From positions 4,895,239 through 4,959,238 of the forward strand of contig OX457061.1 in NCBI GenBank assembly GCA_949752795.1: a DNA stretch of 64,000 bases, read 5' to 3'. The notes below the pieces were generated by a model that worked only from the letters and a program-made list of their open reading frames with translations, searched no databases and was not told the DNA's origin. Both the position numbers and the translations under genes were made by a program. Positions 23,510 to 33,760 of the stretch are shown piece after piece (positions within the stretch are counted from its first letter, which is position 1; each line of letters starts with the position of its first letter). This DNA comes from Hyperoodon ampullatus (taxonomy: Eukaryota > Chordata > Mammalia > Artiodactyla > Ziphiidae).

Positions 23510-23800
23510 CCCACCAGCAGATAAGGGACTTGCCCCAGGTCACAAGCTATAAGGTAGAGGAGGTAGGCTTTCACCCCAGAGCTGTGTGCACCAAAGCTTT
23601 GCCCCTTCTGGGGCTCGGGCCCTTCCCTCCGGATGCATGCAGTCCAGTGGGGGTCACAAGGCCCTCAGGAAAGAACAGACAAAGGCTACGGGGAATTGAG
23701 AAAAGGGTCCTGGGTATCAAGGAGGGCTTCCTGGAGGTGGTGGCATTTGAAATGAGCCTGGAAGGACAGGTGGATTTTGAGCAAGAGGCGCTGGGGTTGT
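23510..23800. repeat. MIR (+) and L2 (-) fragments
   Basis: The part 23510-23585 (GGGACTTGCCCCAGGTCACA) is a forward MIR tail. The part 23690-23790 (AGGGCTTCCTGGAGGTGGTG, GCATTTGAAATGAGCCTGGA) is a reverse-orientation L2 ORF end. Both are old. Confidence 0.6.
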
Positions 23801-24833
23801 GAGCATCTGTGGGAAACCTGCAGGCTGGTCCAGAAAACTGGGACAGGAGCTGCCATCACTGAGAGCCTGGCTCACCCAGCACCTCCTACCAGAGGCCAAG
23901 TCCCACGGCTGGAATTCAAAAAACCCTGCCTTCCCCCTGCCCTAGGAGAGAGGTAGGGTAGCAGGGAAGCCCCTGTGTCCAGTGCCCCGTAGAGTAGGGA
24001 GGCCGTCTGAATCGGGGATCCATGGACCCCAGGGGTCTCTCCCAGCTCCAGGGCCCCATGACAGACAAGTTGACTTCATTGGCAAACTTGCACGAGATGG
24101 GGGGGGAAGGTCTACAGCCTCCATCAAAGGGGACCAGGACCCAGAAGGTTCTACAACGCTGGGATGAGAGAAGGGCCCCAGACACTTTGGAGCATCTCCC
24201 ACTAAAGAGAAAACACAGCTATTGAGCAGAAAGGTTCACTCCCACACTTTGGAAAGCTGGAGGTCGGGAATTGCGAATCCCTTAGTCAGCAAGCACTTTC
24301 GCGTGGTCTTCAGAAGCTCTGGGAGGGGACACCACCCCCAGCAGCAGGGGTTCTTCAAGCCGGCGTGGGGCTTCTCCCCTCTTTGCAGAGGAGCCTCGGC
24401 CGCGATGGACAACAGGCCCTCTCGGGCCTGACACAGCCTTTCTTCTCATAAAATTTCCGGCTGAAAATACCTTCGTCTTTAAGGCCTGCCTCTCCCAGTG
24501 GAGCCCGAGTTTCTCGCCAGGCTCCCTCTGACAAGTCTGCCAGCTGCGTGGATAGTTTGTATCGATTCTGCTCTGTGCAGGGAGAGGACGGCGGGGGGCA
24601 CCCTTCATCTGCCCCCAGGCCAGTGGGCCTGCGATGGGGAGGGTCAGTCTGGCAGGACTGGAAATCTTCGGCGACCAAAGGCTGCTCACATCTGCAAGGG
24701 GGACAGAACAAGCCGAGGGGGAGAAGAGGGCCGCCCGGCCCAGGGGCTTGGGAGGAAGGGTGGTCCAGAGCCCCCAGGGACCGGGTGGAGGACCCACAGC
24801 TCACCCCCCCAGGGGACAAGAACTCGCAATGTC
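23801..24833. other. Intergenic, nothing recognised
   Basis: Overlapping frames of 130-170 residues lie on both strands in GC-rich DNA and match no family I know. I see no repeat until the SINE at 24850. Confidence 0.45.
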
Positions 24834-25067
24834 AAAATGTGGACAGAGGGGCTTCCCTGGTGGCGCAGTGGTTGAGCGTCCGCCTGCCAATGCAGGGGAC
24901 ACGGGTTCGTGCCCCGGTCCGGGAGGGTCCCACATGCCACGGGGCGGCTGGGCCCGTGAGCCATGGCCGCTGAGCCTGCGTGTCCGGAGCCTGTGCTCCG
25001 CAAGGGGGGAGGCCACGGCAGTGAGAGGCCCGCGTACCGCAACAACAACAAAAAATGTGGACAGAGG
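24834..25067 (+). mobile_element. CHR SINE with 16-bp target duplication
   Basis: The forward CHR SINE body is 24850-25051, with head GGGCTTCCCTGGTGGCGCAG minus its first G's, an A box TGGCGCAGTGG and a B box GGGTTCGTGCC. The tail is CAACAACAACAAAAA. A perfect 16-bp direct repeat, AAAATGTGGACAGAGG, flanks it (24834-24849 and 25052-25067). Low divergence and an intact duplication suggest a relatively recent insertion. Confidence 0.95.
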
Positions 25068-26229
25068 ACAAAATACCCAAGATGGGCTGAGGCTGTCACA
25101 CGTGGACTAAAGTATTAAGACTAGGAGCTCCAGGCGGTTTTTCCTTTAGCCTGAAGTCGCCTCCTCCTCGTCTTCCCGTCCAGCCGGACTTCGGCCTCCT
25201 GGGATACATTGAATTATTGGTCCCGATCCCTCCCCTCCCTACAGCAGTGTGTCCTCACCCCTTGCTGTGGCCTCCCAGTGGGCGAAGTGGACTTCCTCCA
25301 CCCCTTGACCCTGGGCGTGGCCTTGGGACTGGCTTGGGCCCATGAAGATAAGCAGATTCACCACAAGCACTGGCTAGCGTTGTGCTTGCACAGCAGGGCT
25401 TGCCTCTTGCGTTCGGGTGACGCACCTTGCAAAGAGCTGCCCCAGAATGAACACGGATAGAGCAGACCTGGATCTACCCAGCAGTCGAGCCCAGCCAGAT
25501 CAGCCAAGAGCAGAGTCAGCCAACCGAGCCAGCCCAGATCAGCCGGTCCGGAGCCGCTTCTTCGCTCTGGCACTTACCACCTATCCATCAGCTTGGGCAG
25601 GACATCCTGTGCCTCACCTGGAATGGGGGCCTAATAATAGCATCTCCCAAATTAGTTAAGGGAACACCAGCACCCACACAAACCCCAAAACGTCAATGAT
25701 ACAACATAATAGAAATTTATTTCTCACTCATAGTTCTGGTTATCTACCACTTTACTTTAAAACAAAAAAAACTACTTTGAAAACTGCGGCTTACAACAGC
25801 AACCATTTTTTAAAATCTCATGATTTCGGGGGCCAGGGATTCAGGCAAAGCTTGGCTGGGTGAGCTTGTGTTCCATGTGGCATTGACTGAAATAACTGGT
25901 GGCTGAGCTTGTCTGGAGGGTTCAAGGTGGCTTCACTTGCCAGCCATCTGGTGCCTTGGCATAGACGCCGGAAGCCTGGCCTCTACTGGTCCTCTCCCTC
26001 TCCCTGTGGTCTTGTGGCCTCTCCCTGTGGTCTCTCCAGCAAGGTAGACCCTCTTCACACAGCAGCTCAGCCCCGAGAGCCTGTGCTCCAAGAAACGGGA
26101 TTGGGGCCAGAAATAGACATGGTATCATTTCCACTGTATTCTGTTGGTTGAAGCAGTTAGCAGGCCCACTCATTTCAGGGGAAGGAATATAGACCCCTCC
26201 TTTCAATGGGAAAAGTTCACAGAATTTGT
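25068..26229. repeat. Unclassified old interspersed repeats
   Basis: The region holds blocks such as GTGGCCTTGGGACTGGCTTG, GGGCCCATGAAGATAAGCAG and TATTCTGTTGGTTGAAGCAG that look like parts of common eutherian LTR or MER repeats, which I cannot name. A local CCAGCCAGATCAGCCAAGAG-type near-repeat occurs at 25,480-25,550. No gene is present. Confidence 0.4.
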
Positions 26230-26645
26230 GACCATCTTTAATCTACTACATTCGTGAAAAGTGCAGTCAGCAGCCAGGAAGAGCTCTGTTCCAAACAGTG
26301 ACTCAGGGACCCAGACCAGGAGGGTCTCTGCTCCATGCAGTGACTCAGGGACCCAGGCTTAAAGGCACTCTGTCATTTTCTACATGTAGCTTCCAAGGTT
26401 GCCCTGGTGTCAACATCCAGCTGGCAGATCCTGGCAAAGAGAAAGCAGGGAGCTGACACAGGAGGATTTTATGAGCCAGCCCTGGAAGTGGCATCTATCA
26501 CTTCCACGCATGTTCCGTGGCCTGAATTCAGCACATGGTTCCACCAAACTGCAAAGGAAGCTAGGAAATGTCGTCCAGCTATGTGCCTGGGAGAAAAGGG
26601 AGACAGGCTTGGCCAGCCCACTGGTCTCCCTCTCAAGGTTATATG
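26230..26645 (+). repeat. Dispersed repeat shared with 53,090-53,540
   Basis: This stretch and the one near 53.1-53.5 kb share blocks in the same order: CAGGGACCCAGGCTT, then GAGAAAGC, then GCC(C)TGGAAGTGGCAT and TTACTTCCAC-like sequence. They are therefore copies of one family, in the same orientation. Within this copy a 19-bp segment CAGTGACTCAGGGACCCAG occurs twice, 42 bp apart (26296 and 26338). Confidence 0.6.
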
Positions 26646-27379
26646 AGGAGTAAATGGCCCAGTATATGGAAAGGGTGCCTGGAACACTCTCAGCAGCTCT
26701 GCACGGCCCTCCCCCATGCCTCTGAATGCATCGCAATGTGTGCAGGATTTGCATCGCTGGTCTGCATCACTCCATGGTTTCCTTGGACATGGTGGTATCT
26801 GCCAACCCCCCCCCCAGCATCTTCAAAGGGAAACATCTCCCTGTGCGTGGGCAGCTGTAGGTGTCCATGCCGTGTATCTCATGGCTCCCCCGCCCTGGCC
26901 ATGCTGAGGGGACTAGGAGTGGCTAGGCCCTTACTGGTCACTGGCCCACAAGTGGACCTGGTGTAAGAAGTTTTGCCTAGATAGGCTGGACCAACCAGAG
27001 AGCCGAGCTGAGAAGATTCAGGGAGAGAGGGTCATGAGGTGGAGCGAGGGCCTGGAAAGGGCCAGGAGCAAGCTGGGACGATGAGGAATCAGAAACTGCG
27101 AGAAAGCAAAAACCCAGAGCTACCGAGAAAAGCTCTAGAGAAGACAGTAAAGAAGCAGGTGGGTAGCAGGAGCTCTGATGAGATGCAGGATGAGAAGCAG
27201 AGACCAGGAGACACACCTGAGACATGCTCAAAGCAGCTCAACGTGAGGACCCGGCTCCCGTCTCTGAGAAGCCATCTTACATCCTGCCTGGGCATGAGCC
27301 CCAAAAGATCCCTTGGTCCTTACGAGCGAGAACAGTGAACAGGGTATGGTTGTGGCTGGAGGCCATCATCGTTCTGGGT
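26646..27379. other. Intergenic, nothing recognised
   Basis: I see no gene, RNA gene or named repeat here. Confidence 0.4.
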
Positions 27380-27915
27380 CAGGGGTCAGCAAACTTTCTG
27401 TAAAGAGCCTGAGCGTAAATATTTACAACTTTGCTCATCCCTGTTGAAGTTGCCATCATCGTGCAAAAGCAACCATGGACGGGGCTTCCCTGGTGGCGCC
27501 GTGGTTGAGAGTCCGCCTGCCGATGCAGCGGACGCGGGTTCGTGTCCCGGTCCGGGAGGATCCCACATGCCGCGGAGCGGCTGGGCCCGTGAGCCATGGC
27601 CGCTGAGCCTGCGCATCCAGAGCCTGTGCTCCGCCACGGGAGAGGCCACAACAGTGAGAGGCCCGCGTACCGCAAAAACAAAAAAACCAAAAAAAACAAC
27701 CATGGACAATATGTGATGTGGCCGTGTGCCAATAAAACTTTATAGACACTGAAATTATCCTTTCATTACATTGTCCCGTGTCCAGAAATACTATTTTTCT
27801 TTTAATTTTTTTTTACTACTGTATTTAAAAATGTAAAGCAATTCTTAGCTCACAAGCTATACAAAAACAGGCTTTGGGCTGGATTCAGCCCACGGGCCCT
27901 AATTTGCTGACCCTG
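27380..27915 (+). mobile_element. MER20-family hAT-Charlie transposon, split by a SINE
   Basis: The left end CAGGGGTCAGCAAACTTTCT and right end AATTTGCTGACCCTG form near-perfect terminal inverted repeats. Inside are AATAAAACTTTAT and CAGCCCACGGGCCC, landmarks of MER20-type elements. An 8-bp target duplication with one mismatch flanks it (TTCTGGGT at 27372, TTCTTGGT at 27916), as expected for hAT elements. A CHR SINE at 27481-27696 was inserted later. The AT-rich middle suggests a longer MER20 variant. Confidence 0.8.
27470..27707 (+). mobile_element. CHR SINE with 11-bp target duplication
   Basis: The forward CHR SINE body is 27481-27696, starting GGGGCTTCCCTGGTGGCGCC, and the tail has CAAAAACAAAAAAACC-type A-rich repeats. 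It is flanked by CAACCATGGAC (27470-27480 and 27697-27707). It sits inside the MER20 copy, so it is younger than that element. Confidence 0.93.
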
Positions 27916-28435
27916 TTCTTGGTTCATAAGGGCCGAGGATGCCATTCTGTTTGGTCACCAACACCTGAAATGCCTTCCTGGGTCTGCGGAGGCCTCCCCC
28001 TTCCACTGTCAAAGCTGACCATGGCGGATGTGCCCCAGACTCGGCCCATTAGCGGCACCCACCCCGACCTTGACCAGAGGCAAGTGGTGAGGACCTTGCA
28101 GAATCAGTCCTGGTGACGGGTGATGGCGCCCCGGGGGCAGCGGTAGTCAGAGCACCCACGGCATCTTGTGCCCAGCGGCAGTGCAGCGTCTTCACTAACC
28201 CATCCTGTTGGCTTTGGTTCTTCCCTCTTGGCTTCAGGGGCTCTGAGCTGGGTCCTCGGCCTCTTCCAGAGAGTCTGTGAGCCCCGCACCCTTCTAATGA
28301 ATCCATGTTCTGCTTAAATCAGCTAGAAACTAGTTCTATTGCTTACAAATAAGAACACTGTTAGTTGTTGGAATTTCTCTTCATGATTTTCTCTGTGAAT
28401 TCCCAGGGCAATAAAATGTGCTATAAAGTTCTTTT
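27916..28435. other. Intergenic, nothing recognised
   Basis: I see no repeat or gene between the MER20 and the following L1. Confidence 0.4.
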
Positions 28436-29063
28436 TTAATAAGTTTTTTTTAAAGTTATTACATAAATAATACATGTTCATTACTTTTAAAGGCAAGAAA
28501 TAGAAAATATCACTAAGAAGAAATAAAAATTCCTCATAAGCACGACACTCAGAAAGAAGCACAGTTACTATGGGGATGCAAACCCTTCCAGATATAGATA
28601 CAGATTTTTTTCTTAACGAATATCAGGTTAGGGCTTCCCGGGTGGCACAGTGGTTGAGAGTCCGCCTGCCGATGCAGGGGACACGGGTTCATGCCCCGGT
28701 GCGGGAGGATCCCGCATGCCGCGGAGTGTCTGGGCCCATGAGCCATGGCTGCTGGGCCTGCGCGTCCAGAGCCTGTGCTCTGCAACGGGAGAGGCCACAA
28801 CAGTGAGAGGCCCGCGTACCACACACACACACACAAAAAATCAGGTTATACTACTATATGCCATAGTGTAACTGGCTCTTTTACTCACGAGCATCTTGTA
28901 AGCATCTTTAAACATTAATAAGCATACGTTTCTGTCCTTTCAAATAACTACCTAGTGTTCCATCACATACGTGCCCCCCAGTTCAGTCCACCAATCCCCC
29001 ATTAGTGGACACATCGGTTGTTTTCAGTTTTTCATTACTAGAGACAATGCTTGGATAAGATAA
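28436..29063 (-). mobile_element. Old L1 fragment, antisense, holding a SINE
   Basis: 'ATTACATAAATAATACATGT' and, after the SINE, TTGTAAGCATCTTTAAACAT, CTAGTGTTCCATCACATACG and CGGTTGTTTTCAGTTTTTC are reverse-strand blocks of the L1 3' region. The element appears to continue at about 29,671-29,752 beyond an MLT1 LTR, so the LTR and the SINE both inserted into this L1. Confidence 0.65.
28622..28848 (+). mobile_element. CHR SINE with (AC)n tail
   Basis: The forward CHR SINE is 28631-28839, with a 9-bp direct repeat ATCAGGTTA at both sides (28622-28630, 28840-28848). The 3' end carries ACACACACACACACACAAAAAA in place of a simple A tail, so a dinucleotide microsatellite is growing at the tail. 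The head reads GGGCTTCCCGGGTGGCACAG, with CpG-type changes. Confidence 0.93.
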
Positions 29064-29670
29064 TGTGGGCTGAATTATGTCCCCCCCTCCCCAAATTCAT
29101 GTGTTGAAATCCTAACCCTCAATACCTCAGCATGTGGCTATTTGGAGACTGGGCCTTTAAAGAGGGAATTAGGTAGGGCTTCCCTGGTGGCGCAGTGGTT
29201 GAGAGTCCGCCTGCCGATGCAGGGGACACGGGTTCGTGCCCCGGTCAGGGAGGATCCCACATGCTGCGGAGCGGCTGGGCCCGTGAGCCATGGCCACTGA
29301 GCCTGCGCATCCGGAGCCTGTGCTCCGCAATGGGAGAGGTCACAGCAGTGAGAGGCCCGCGTAACGAAAAAAAAAAAAAAAGAGGGAATTAGGTAAAATG
29401 AGGTCACATGGTTGGGCTCTAATTCAGTGTAAGTGCTGTCCATATAAAGAGGAGATTGGGACACAACACATACTGATGGAGGACCATGTGAGGACACAGC
29501 AAGGAAGTGGCCGTCTGCAAGCCAAGGATAGAGGCCTCAGAAGATACCAATCCTGCCCACACCTTGATCTTGGACTTCTGGCCTCCAGAACTGTGAGAAA
29601 ATGAATTTGTGTTATTAAAGCCACCCAGTCTATGGTTCTGTGTTATGGCAGTCCTAGCACAAAAATATAG
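29064..29670 (+). mobile_element. MLT1-type (ERVL-MaLR) solo LTR, split by a SINE
   Basis: This LTR-like copy of the MaLR group opens TGTGGGCTGAATTATGTCCC, has CCATGTGAGGACACAGC and CCTCCAGAACTGTGAGAAA, and ends near TATGGCAGTCCTAGCAC. It is an ancient endogenous-retrovirus-like LTR with no internal coding part, and is non-functional as a virus. A CHR SINE at 29176-29378 interrupts it. Confidence 0.8.
29159..29395 (+). mobile_element. CHR SINE with 17-bp target duplication
   Basis: The forward CHR SINE body is 29176-29378, with a poly(A) tail of about 15 bases. The flanking direct repeat AAAGAGGGAATTAGGTA is perfect (29159-29175 and 29379-29395). It lies inside the MLT1 LTR. Confidence 0.95.
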
Positions 29671-30965
29671 TAGCCTTTAAACCTTTGAGTACGTTTTAAT
29701 TTTTTCTTAGGCTGGAATCACAAAAACAGGATTACTAAATCAAGGGGTGTACACTTTTTAAAGACTTTTTATTTTGAAATCATGATGACTCACAGGAAGT
29801 TGCAGAAATAGCAGAGAGAGTCCTGTGTACCCTTCCTCCAAGATTCCCACAATGGTGACATCTTACATAATTACACTACAATATCCAAACCAGGAAATGG
29901 GCATCAGTACAATGCTGTTAAATAGACTACAGGCTTTATTCAGTATAGTGGCGGGTCTTGTATATCTTTCCATAGATTGATTCCTCAGTATTTTATTTTT
30001 TATTTTATTGTAAATGTTATTTTCCATTTCATTTCTTTTTTGTTTGTTTCTGGAATAAGGAAAGTGAGTATTCTGACATTGTTTCCAGAATCTTGCTAAA
30101 TTCATTTATGAATTATGGTAGTTTGTTGTAAATTCTGTTGGAATTTCAATGTATATGGTGATATCATCTATAACTAATGACAAGTGTGCATTTTTTTCTT
30201 TCACTCCTTATATTTTTTTTCTTGCTTTACTGCATTGTTTAGAATTGCCAGTACAATGTAGAACAAAAGTGATAGTAATGGGAAACCTTGTTTCACTTCC
30301 AGTCTCAGGACTGGGGTTTGGGGAAGTGGAAGTTTCTGTAATCTACCATTAAGTATGCTGTTTGCTGTAGATTTTTAATATATATCATTTATCAAGTTAA
30401 GGACGTCCCATTCTATTTCTGGTTTGCTAAGAGCTTTCTTTTCATGGGTGGTATCGAATTCCATCAAATAATTTTTTAGCATCAATGAAGATGATCATGT
30501 ATTTTTTTCCTTTATTATATTATGATTGATTTTTGAATGTTAAGCCAACCTTGCATTCCTAAAATAAATTCCACTTGGTTTTGATATTGTTTTATTTGAT
30601 ACGGTAATATTTTGTTAAGCATTTTTGCATCTATTTTCTTGAAAATAATTGATCCATAATATTCCTTCATTGTAATGTCCTTGTCAGGATTTAGTATTAA
30701 GGTTATGCTAGCCCCATAAAATGACTTGGAAGTATCCCTTCTTTCTGTACTCTCTGGGAGATTTTGTGTAAAATTGGGGTTATTTCTTCCTTAAATGTTT
30801 AGTAGATTTCACCAGTGAAGCCATATGGAAATTTCTTTGTCAGAGAGTTTTAATTTTGGATTTAATTTCTTTAATAGATAGGTATTTTTCTTGTGATAGT
30901 TTTGATAAGTTGTGTTTTTAAAACATTTTGTCTATTTCATTCACTTTTCAAATTTATCTGCATAA
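29671..30965 (-). mobile_element. Old L1 sequence, antisense (ORF2 region)
   Basis: The first 80 bases seem to continue the L1 from 28.4 kb. From about 29,752 a second antisense L1 follows: TTTTATTTTGAAATCATGAT, then ATCAATGAAGATGATCATGT and GTTAAGCCAACCTTGCATTC, which are reverse-strand landmarks of the L1 ORF2 reverse-transcriptase region. AT content is high and no long open frame survives, so it is inactive. Confidence 0.8.
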
Positions 30966-31280
30966 AGCTATTCCTGATATCTTCCCCAAGTCAGTTTAAA
31001 CATTAGATCTCCATATGATCACAATAGGTTTCTGTGTGATTTTCAGTATTACTCCATAATACCCTTATCATAGCACCCAACAAATTATATCTGCATGTTC
31101 TGTGCATGTGTCTATCTTTGTCCCCTTCTTCCCCCGCACTGAGCCGTGAGCTGCCCCCTTCCTAGAGCAGGGACCAGATGGAACTCCCTGACTAGACAGG
31201 ACACATCACAGGCACTGCTGAACTGGGGCCAAAGTGAATGATTGCACTTCAGCGTTTCAGGGGCAGCCCCCCACTGCTGC
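30966..31280 (+). repeat. L2-like fragment
   Basis: 'CTGAGCCGTGAGCTGCCCCC' followed by TAGAGCAGGGACCAGATGGA resembles the 3' UTR of L2 in forward orientation (about 31,050-31,240). It is weak. Confidence 0.45.
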
Positions 31281-33760
31281 TGAAGCAATTGACTGCTATT
31301 GAATGAGTCTCAGACGTCTTTGAAATGAAGCTTTCAAATGTTGTTTGCGTTGAAATATCTAAGGGCTCCCCAGGTCCACCGAGCCGGAGAAAGTCATTGA
31401 TAGATTAGTTTGAATGAAGATTAATCGATAATTTATGCTGATGTTTTTCCTCCTGCAGCAGGGAGACCTGTTTTGATATGATTTGACAGGGTCAGGCACA
31501 CCTTGGTTTAATTAAACCTGATACAGAAAATTAAAAGGAAAAGAAAATGCCCAGCAACCCACCAACAATTGGTTACCCAAGATGGACTCAATCTACAATT
31601 GATGAAGAGGGCTGGAGGAACAGATGGGGATGTGGACAAAAGTCCAGACTCAGCAGATGCTCCTGCACGGCTGCCCTGATGGAGCAACGGCAAATGTAAA
31701 TACGCTTATTGGCATCTTCTCATAATGTGGCCTTTAGGAGGCAAGCCGTTTGTACACAATGATGGATGATTTTGCTGGCAGGAGTGAATACCACGTCTAG
31801 AAACCAATATCACTTAGTCCTCCCTTGGAGGAGCCAGAATGCTGAAACCGGCATCCTCGAGCAGTCATCAAAAGGAACATGTCGAAATTGATGATCATTG
31901 TCTTCCCAGCAAAAGGGAGACAGTCCTGAAACCTGGTGGAGAAGCGTCATCAGGGTGAGCTTCTTGGTGGGACTTTCTGAGTTTTCAACCCTCCAAGCTC
32001 AGCAGGATCTCCTCGTTTTTTGTTACATTCTGTTAGAGAGATCTCAGTGGAATCTTTCAGTTTTCAACCACATCCTCCCTGTCCTCTGGACGTGGGTGTG
32101 AATCTTTGAGGAGGTAGACCTAGGGTAAACTCAAGTAACTGTCCAATTCAGAATGGTATCTCCACCAGGGGACACTGAGGTTTGTTGCTCCATCAGGCTA
32201 GTCAACCGATGCCCTCTCCCCAGAGGACAACTTCTCACTCAGGGGTCCTCGGTCCCACCCAACATTTGCTAGACATGGCCAGACATGTCTCAGAGCCAGA
32301 ATTGGATACGCCCCAGGTGGCAAATGAGTAGCACACAGACCTGCCTCCTCACTGCCTTGTCCATGGCAGACATTACCAATCCATCCCTGCATGTTCTCTT
32401 TATGGAGAGGAAGTGGGAAGCCTGAAGCCCAGCCCTTCCTGCCCATGCAAACTAGAGGAAGTTCCAGGTAGACAGGGGAGGGCAGGAAGCGGAGAAATGC
32501 AGAGGAGAGTATGAGGGGAGCACATGTGTCCCCGTGCCCCCTCTCCAGACTTTGGCCCAAAGGGATGCTACATTGGTCCAGAGGAAAACTGGGAGCAGGG
32601 AGGTTTCTGTCCAAGTTCACATTTGAGACTCTGGGAAAAGATCACTTCCCAGGCTGCCCGCAGCCAACCTGGGAAACCCTGGCGCCTGCAGCTCCCCTAT
32701 GGCCTGGATGGGTTGCAGTGACCCCACATGCCTGGAAGCAGCTGAGAGTCTGTGGGACCAGCTCGCAAAGCAGTGAGGACCCTGCAGCCGAGGCTGCGAT
32801 GGTTGATAAGAGGCCAGGGGTCACTTGGAGCACACGGGGGAGGCACAGAGGGGCTGGGAAGGGGGACCGGGCCAGCCAGAGAGCAAGCACCCCAGGGCCC
32901 AGGCAAGGGGGACCGCCGGGACATTACCTGAAGCCTCACCAGTAGTGCTCAGTCCTGAGGGCTCCTGGGCAGCCACTCCCAGCAGAGAGTTGCGAGGATG
33001 GAGCTGCTGTGCACCCACAGACCCCTGCCCTCAGCCGCCATCCCATTTCCTGCACCACAAGCAGCCAGGTTGGGAAGGAGTAGTGCCGTGTGGGACTCGG
33101 GAAGTTCGTTTGCCCAAAGCGACGGGTTGATCGTTGGGTGAGATTGGGTCTACCCGACCGGAGCTCCCGATTCCCACTCACAGAGTGAGCAGCGGAGAAG
33201 TGTCTCAGCTTCCGTACAGCGGGCGGAGGAGGCCAGATAGGAGGGCCCACCAGCAGCTCACCCAGCTCCAGCTCCCAGGCAGCTCGTGCAGCTGACCTTG
33301 CACATGTCCCTGGAGCCACAGCTGGTGTCCCCGAGTTCAGACTCTGCGGTGGTCGGCAGGCTTCCAAGTGCTGCTCATGCTCTCCCGGCACAGCCGTGCT
33401 CGTTTCTGCTGGCCCAGCATCCGTCCCACCTTATTTTGAGGCAGCACCCCGAGGTGACTTTGGGAGCCCCCAGCCCAGGCCAGACACTCGTATGCTGTCT
33501 TGGAAGGGCTGTCCTTGGAGGCGCCCCCTTCCCCTGAACAAGGGATGGACACGAGGCCCTCACCAAGCCAGCTGACCCCCGCCCCCTGGGATGCTGACCC
33601 CTGGGCTGAGTGATCCGAGGGCTGGACGCCGGCTGGAGCCTCTTCTCCCTCAGAGCCAGGAAGAGCCTGGCCTCACTCCTGTTCCCCTGGCCCCCGAGCT
33701 GCCTCCCACCTGCCCTTTCCGCCACCGACTTCTTCACCTTTGCTTTGTATTTTTCAGTTT
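31281..33760. other. Intergenic, mostly unique-looking
   Basis: I recognise no exon or recent repeat. The AT-rich block 31,300-31,560 is a candidate conserved noncoding element. The GC-rich 32,200-33,750 part has many chance frames (up to about 150 residues on both strands) with no recognisable protein. Confidence 0.45.

Noticed and set aside
24850..24930. tRNA-like A and B boxes (also in the other SINE heads)
   Set aside because: These belong to tRNA-derived SINEs with A-rich tails and target duplications, not to tRNA genes.
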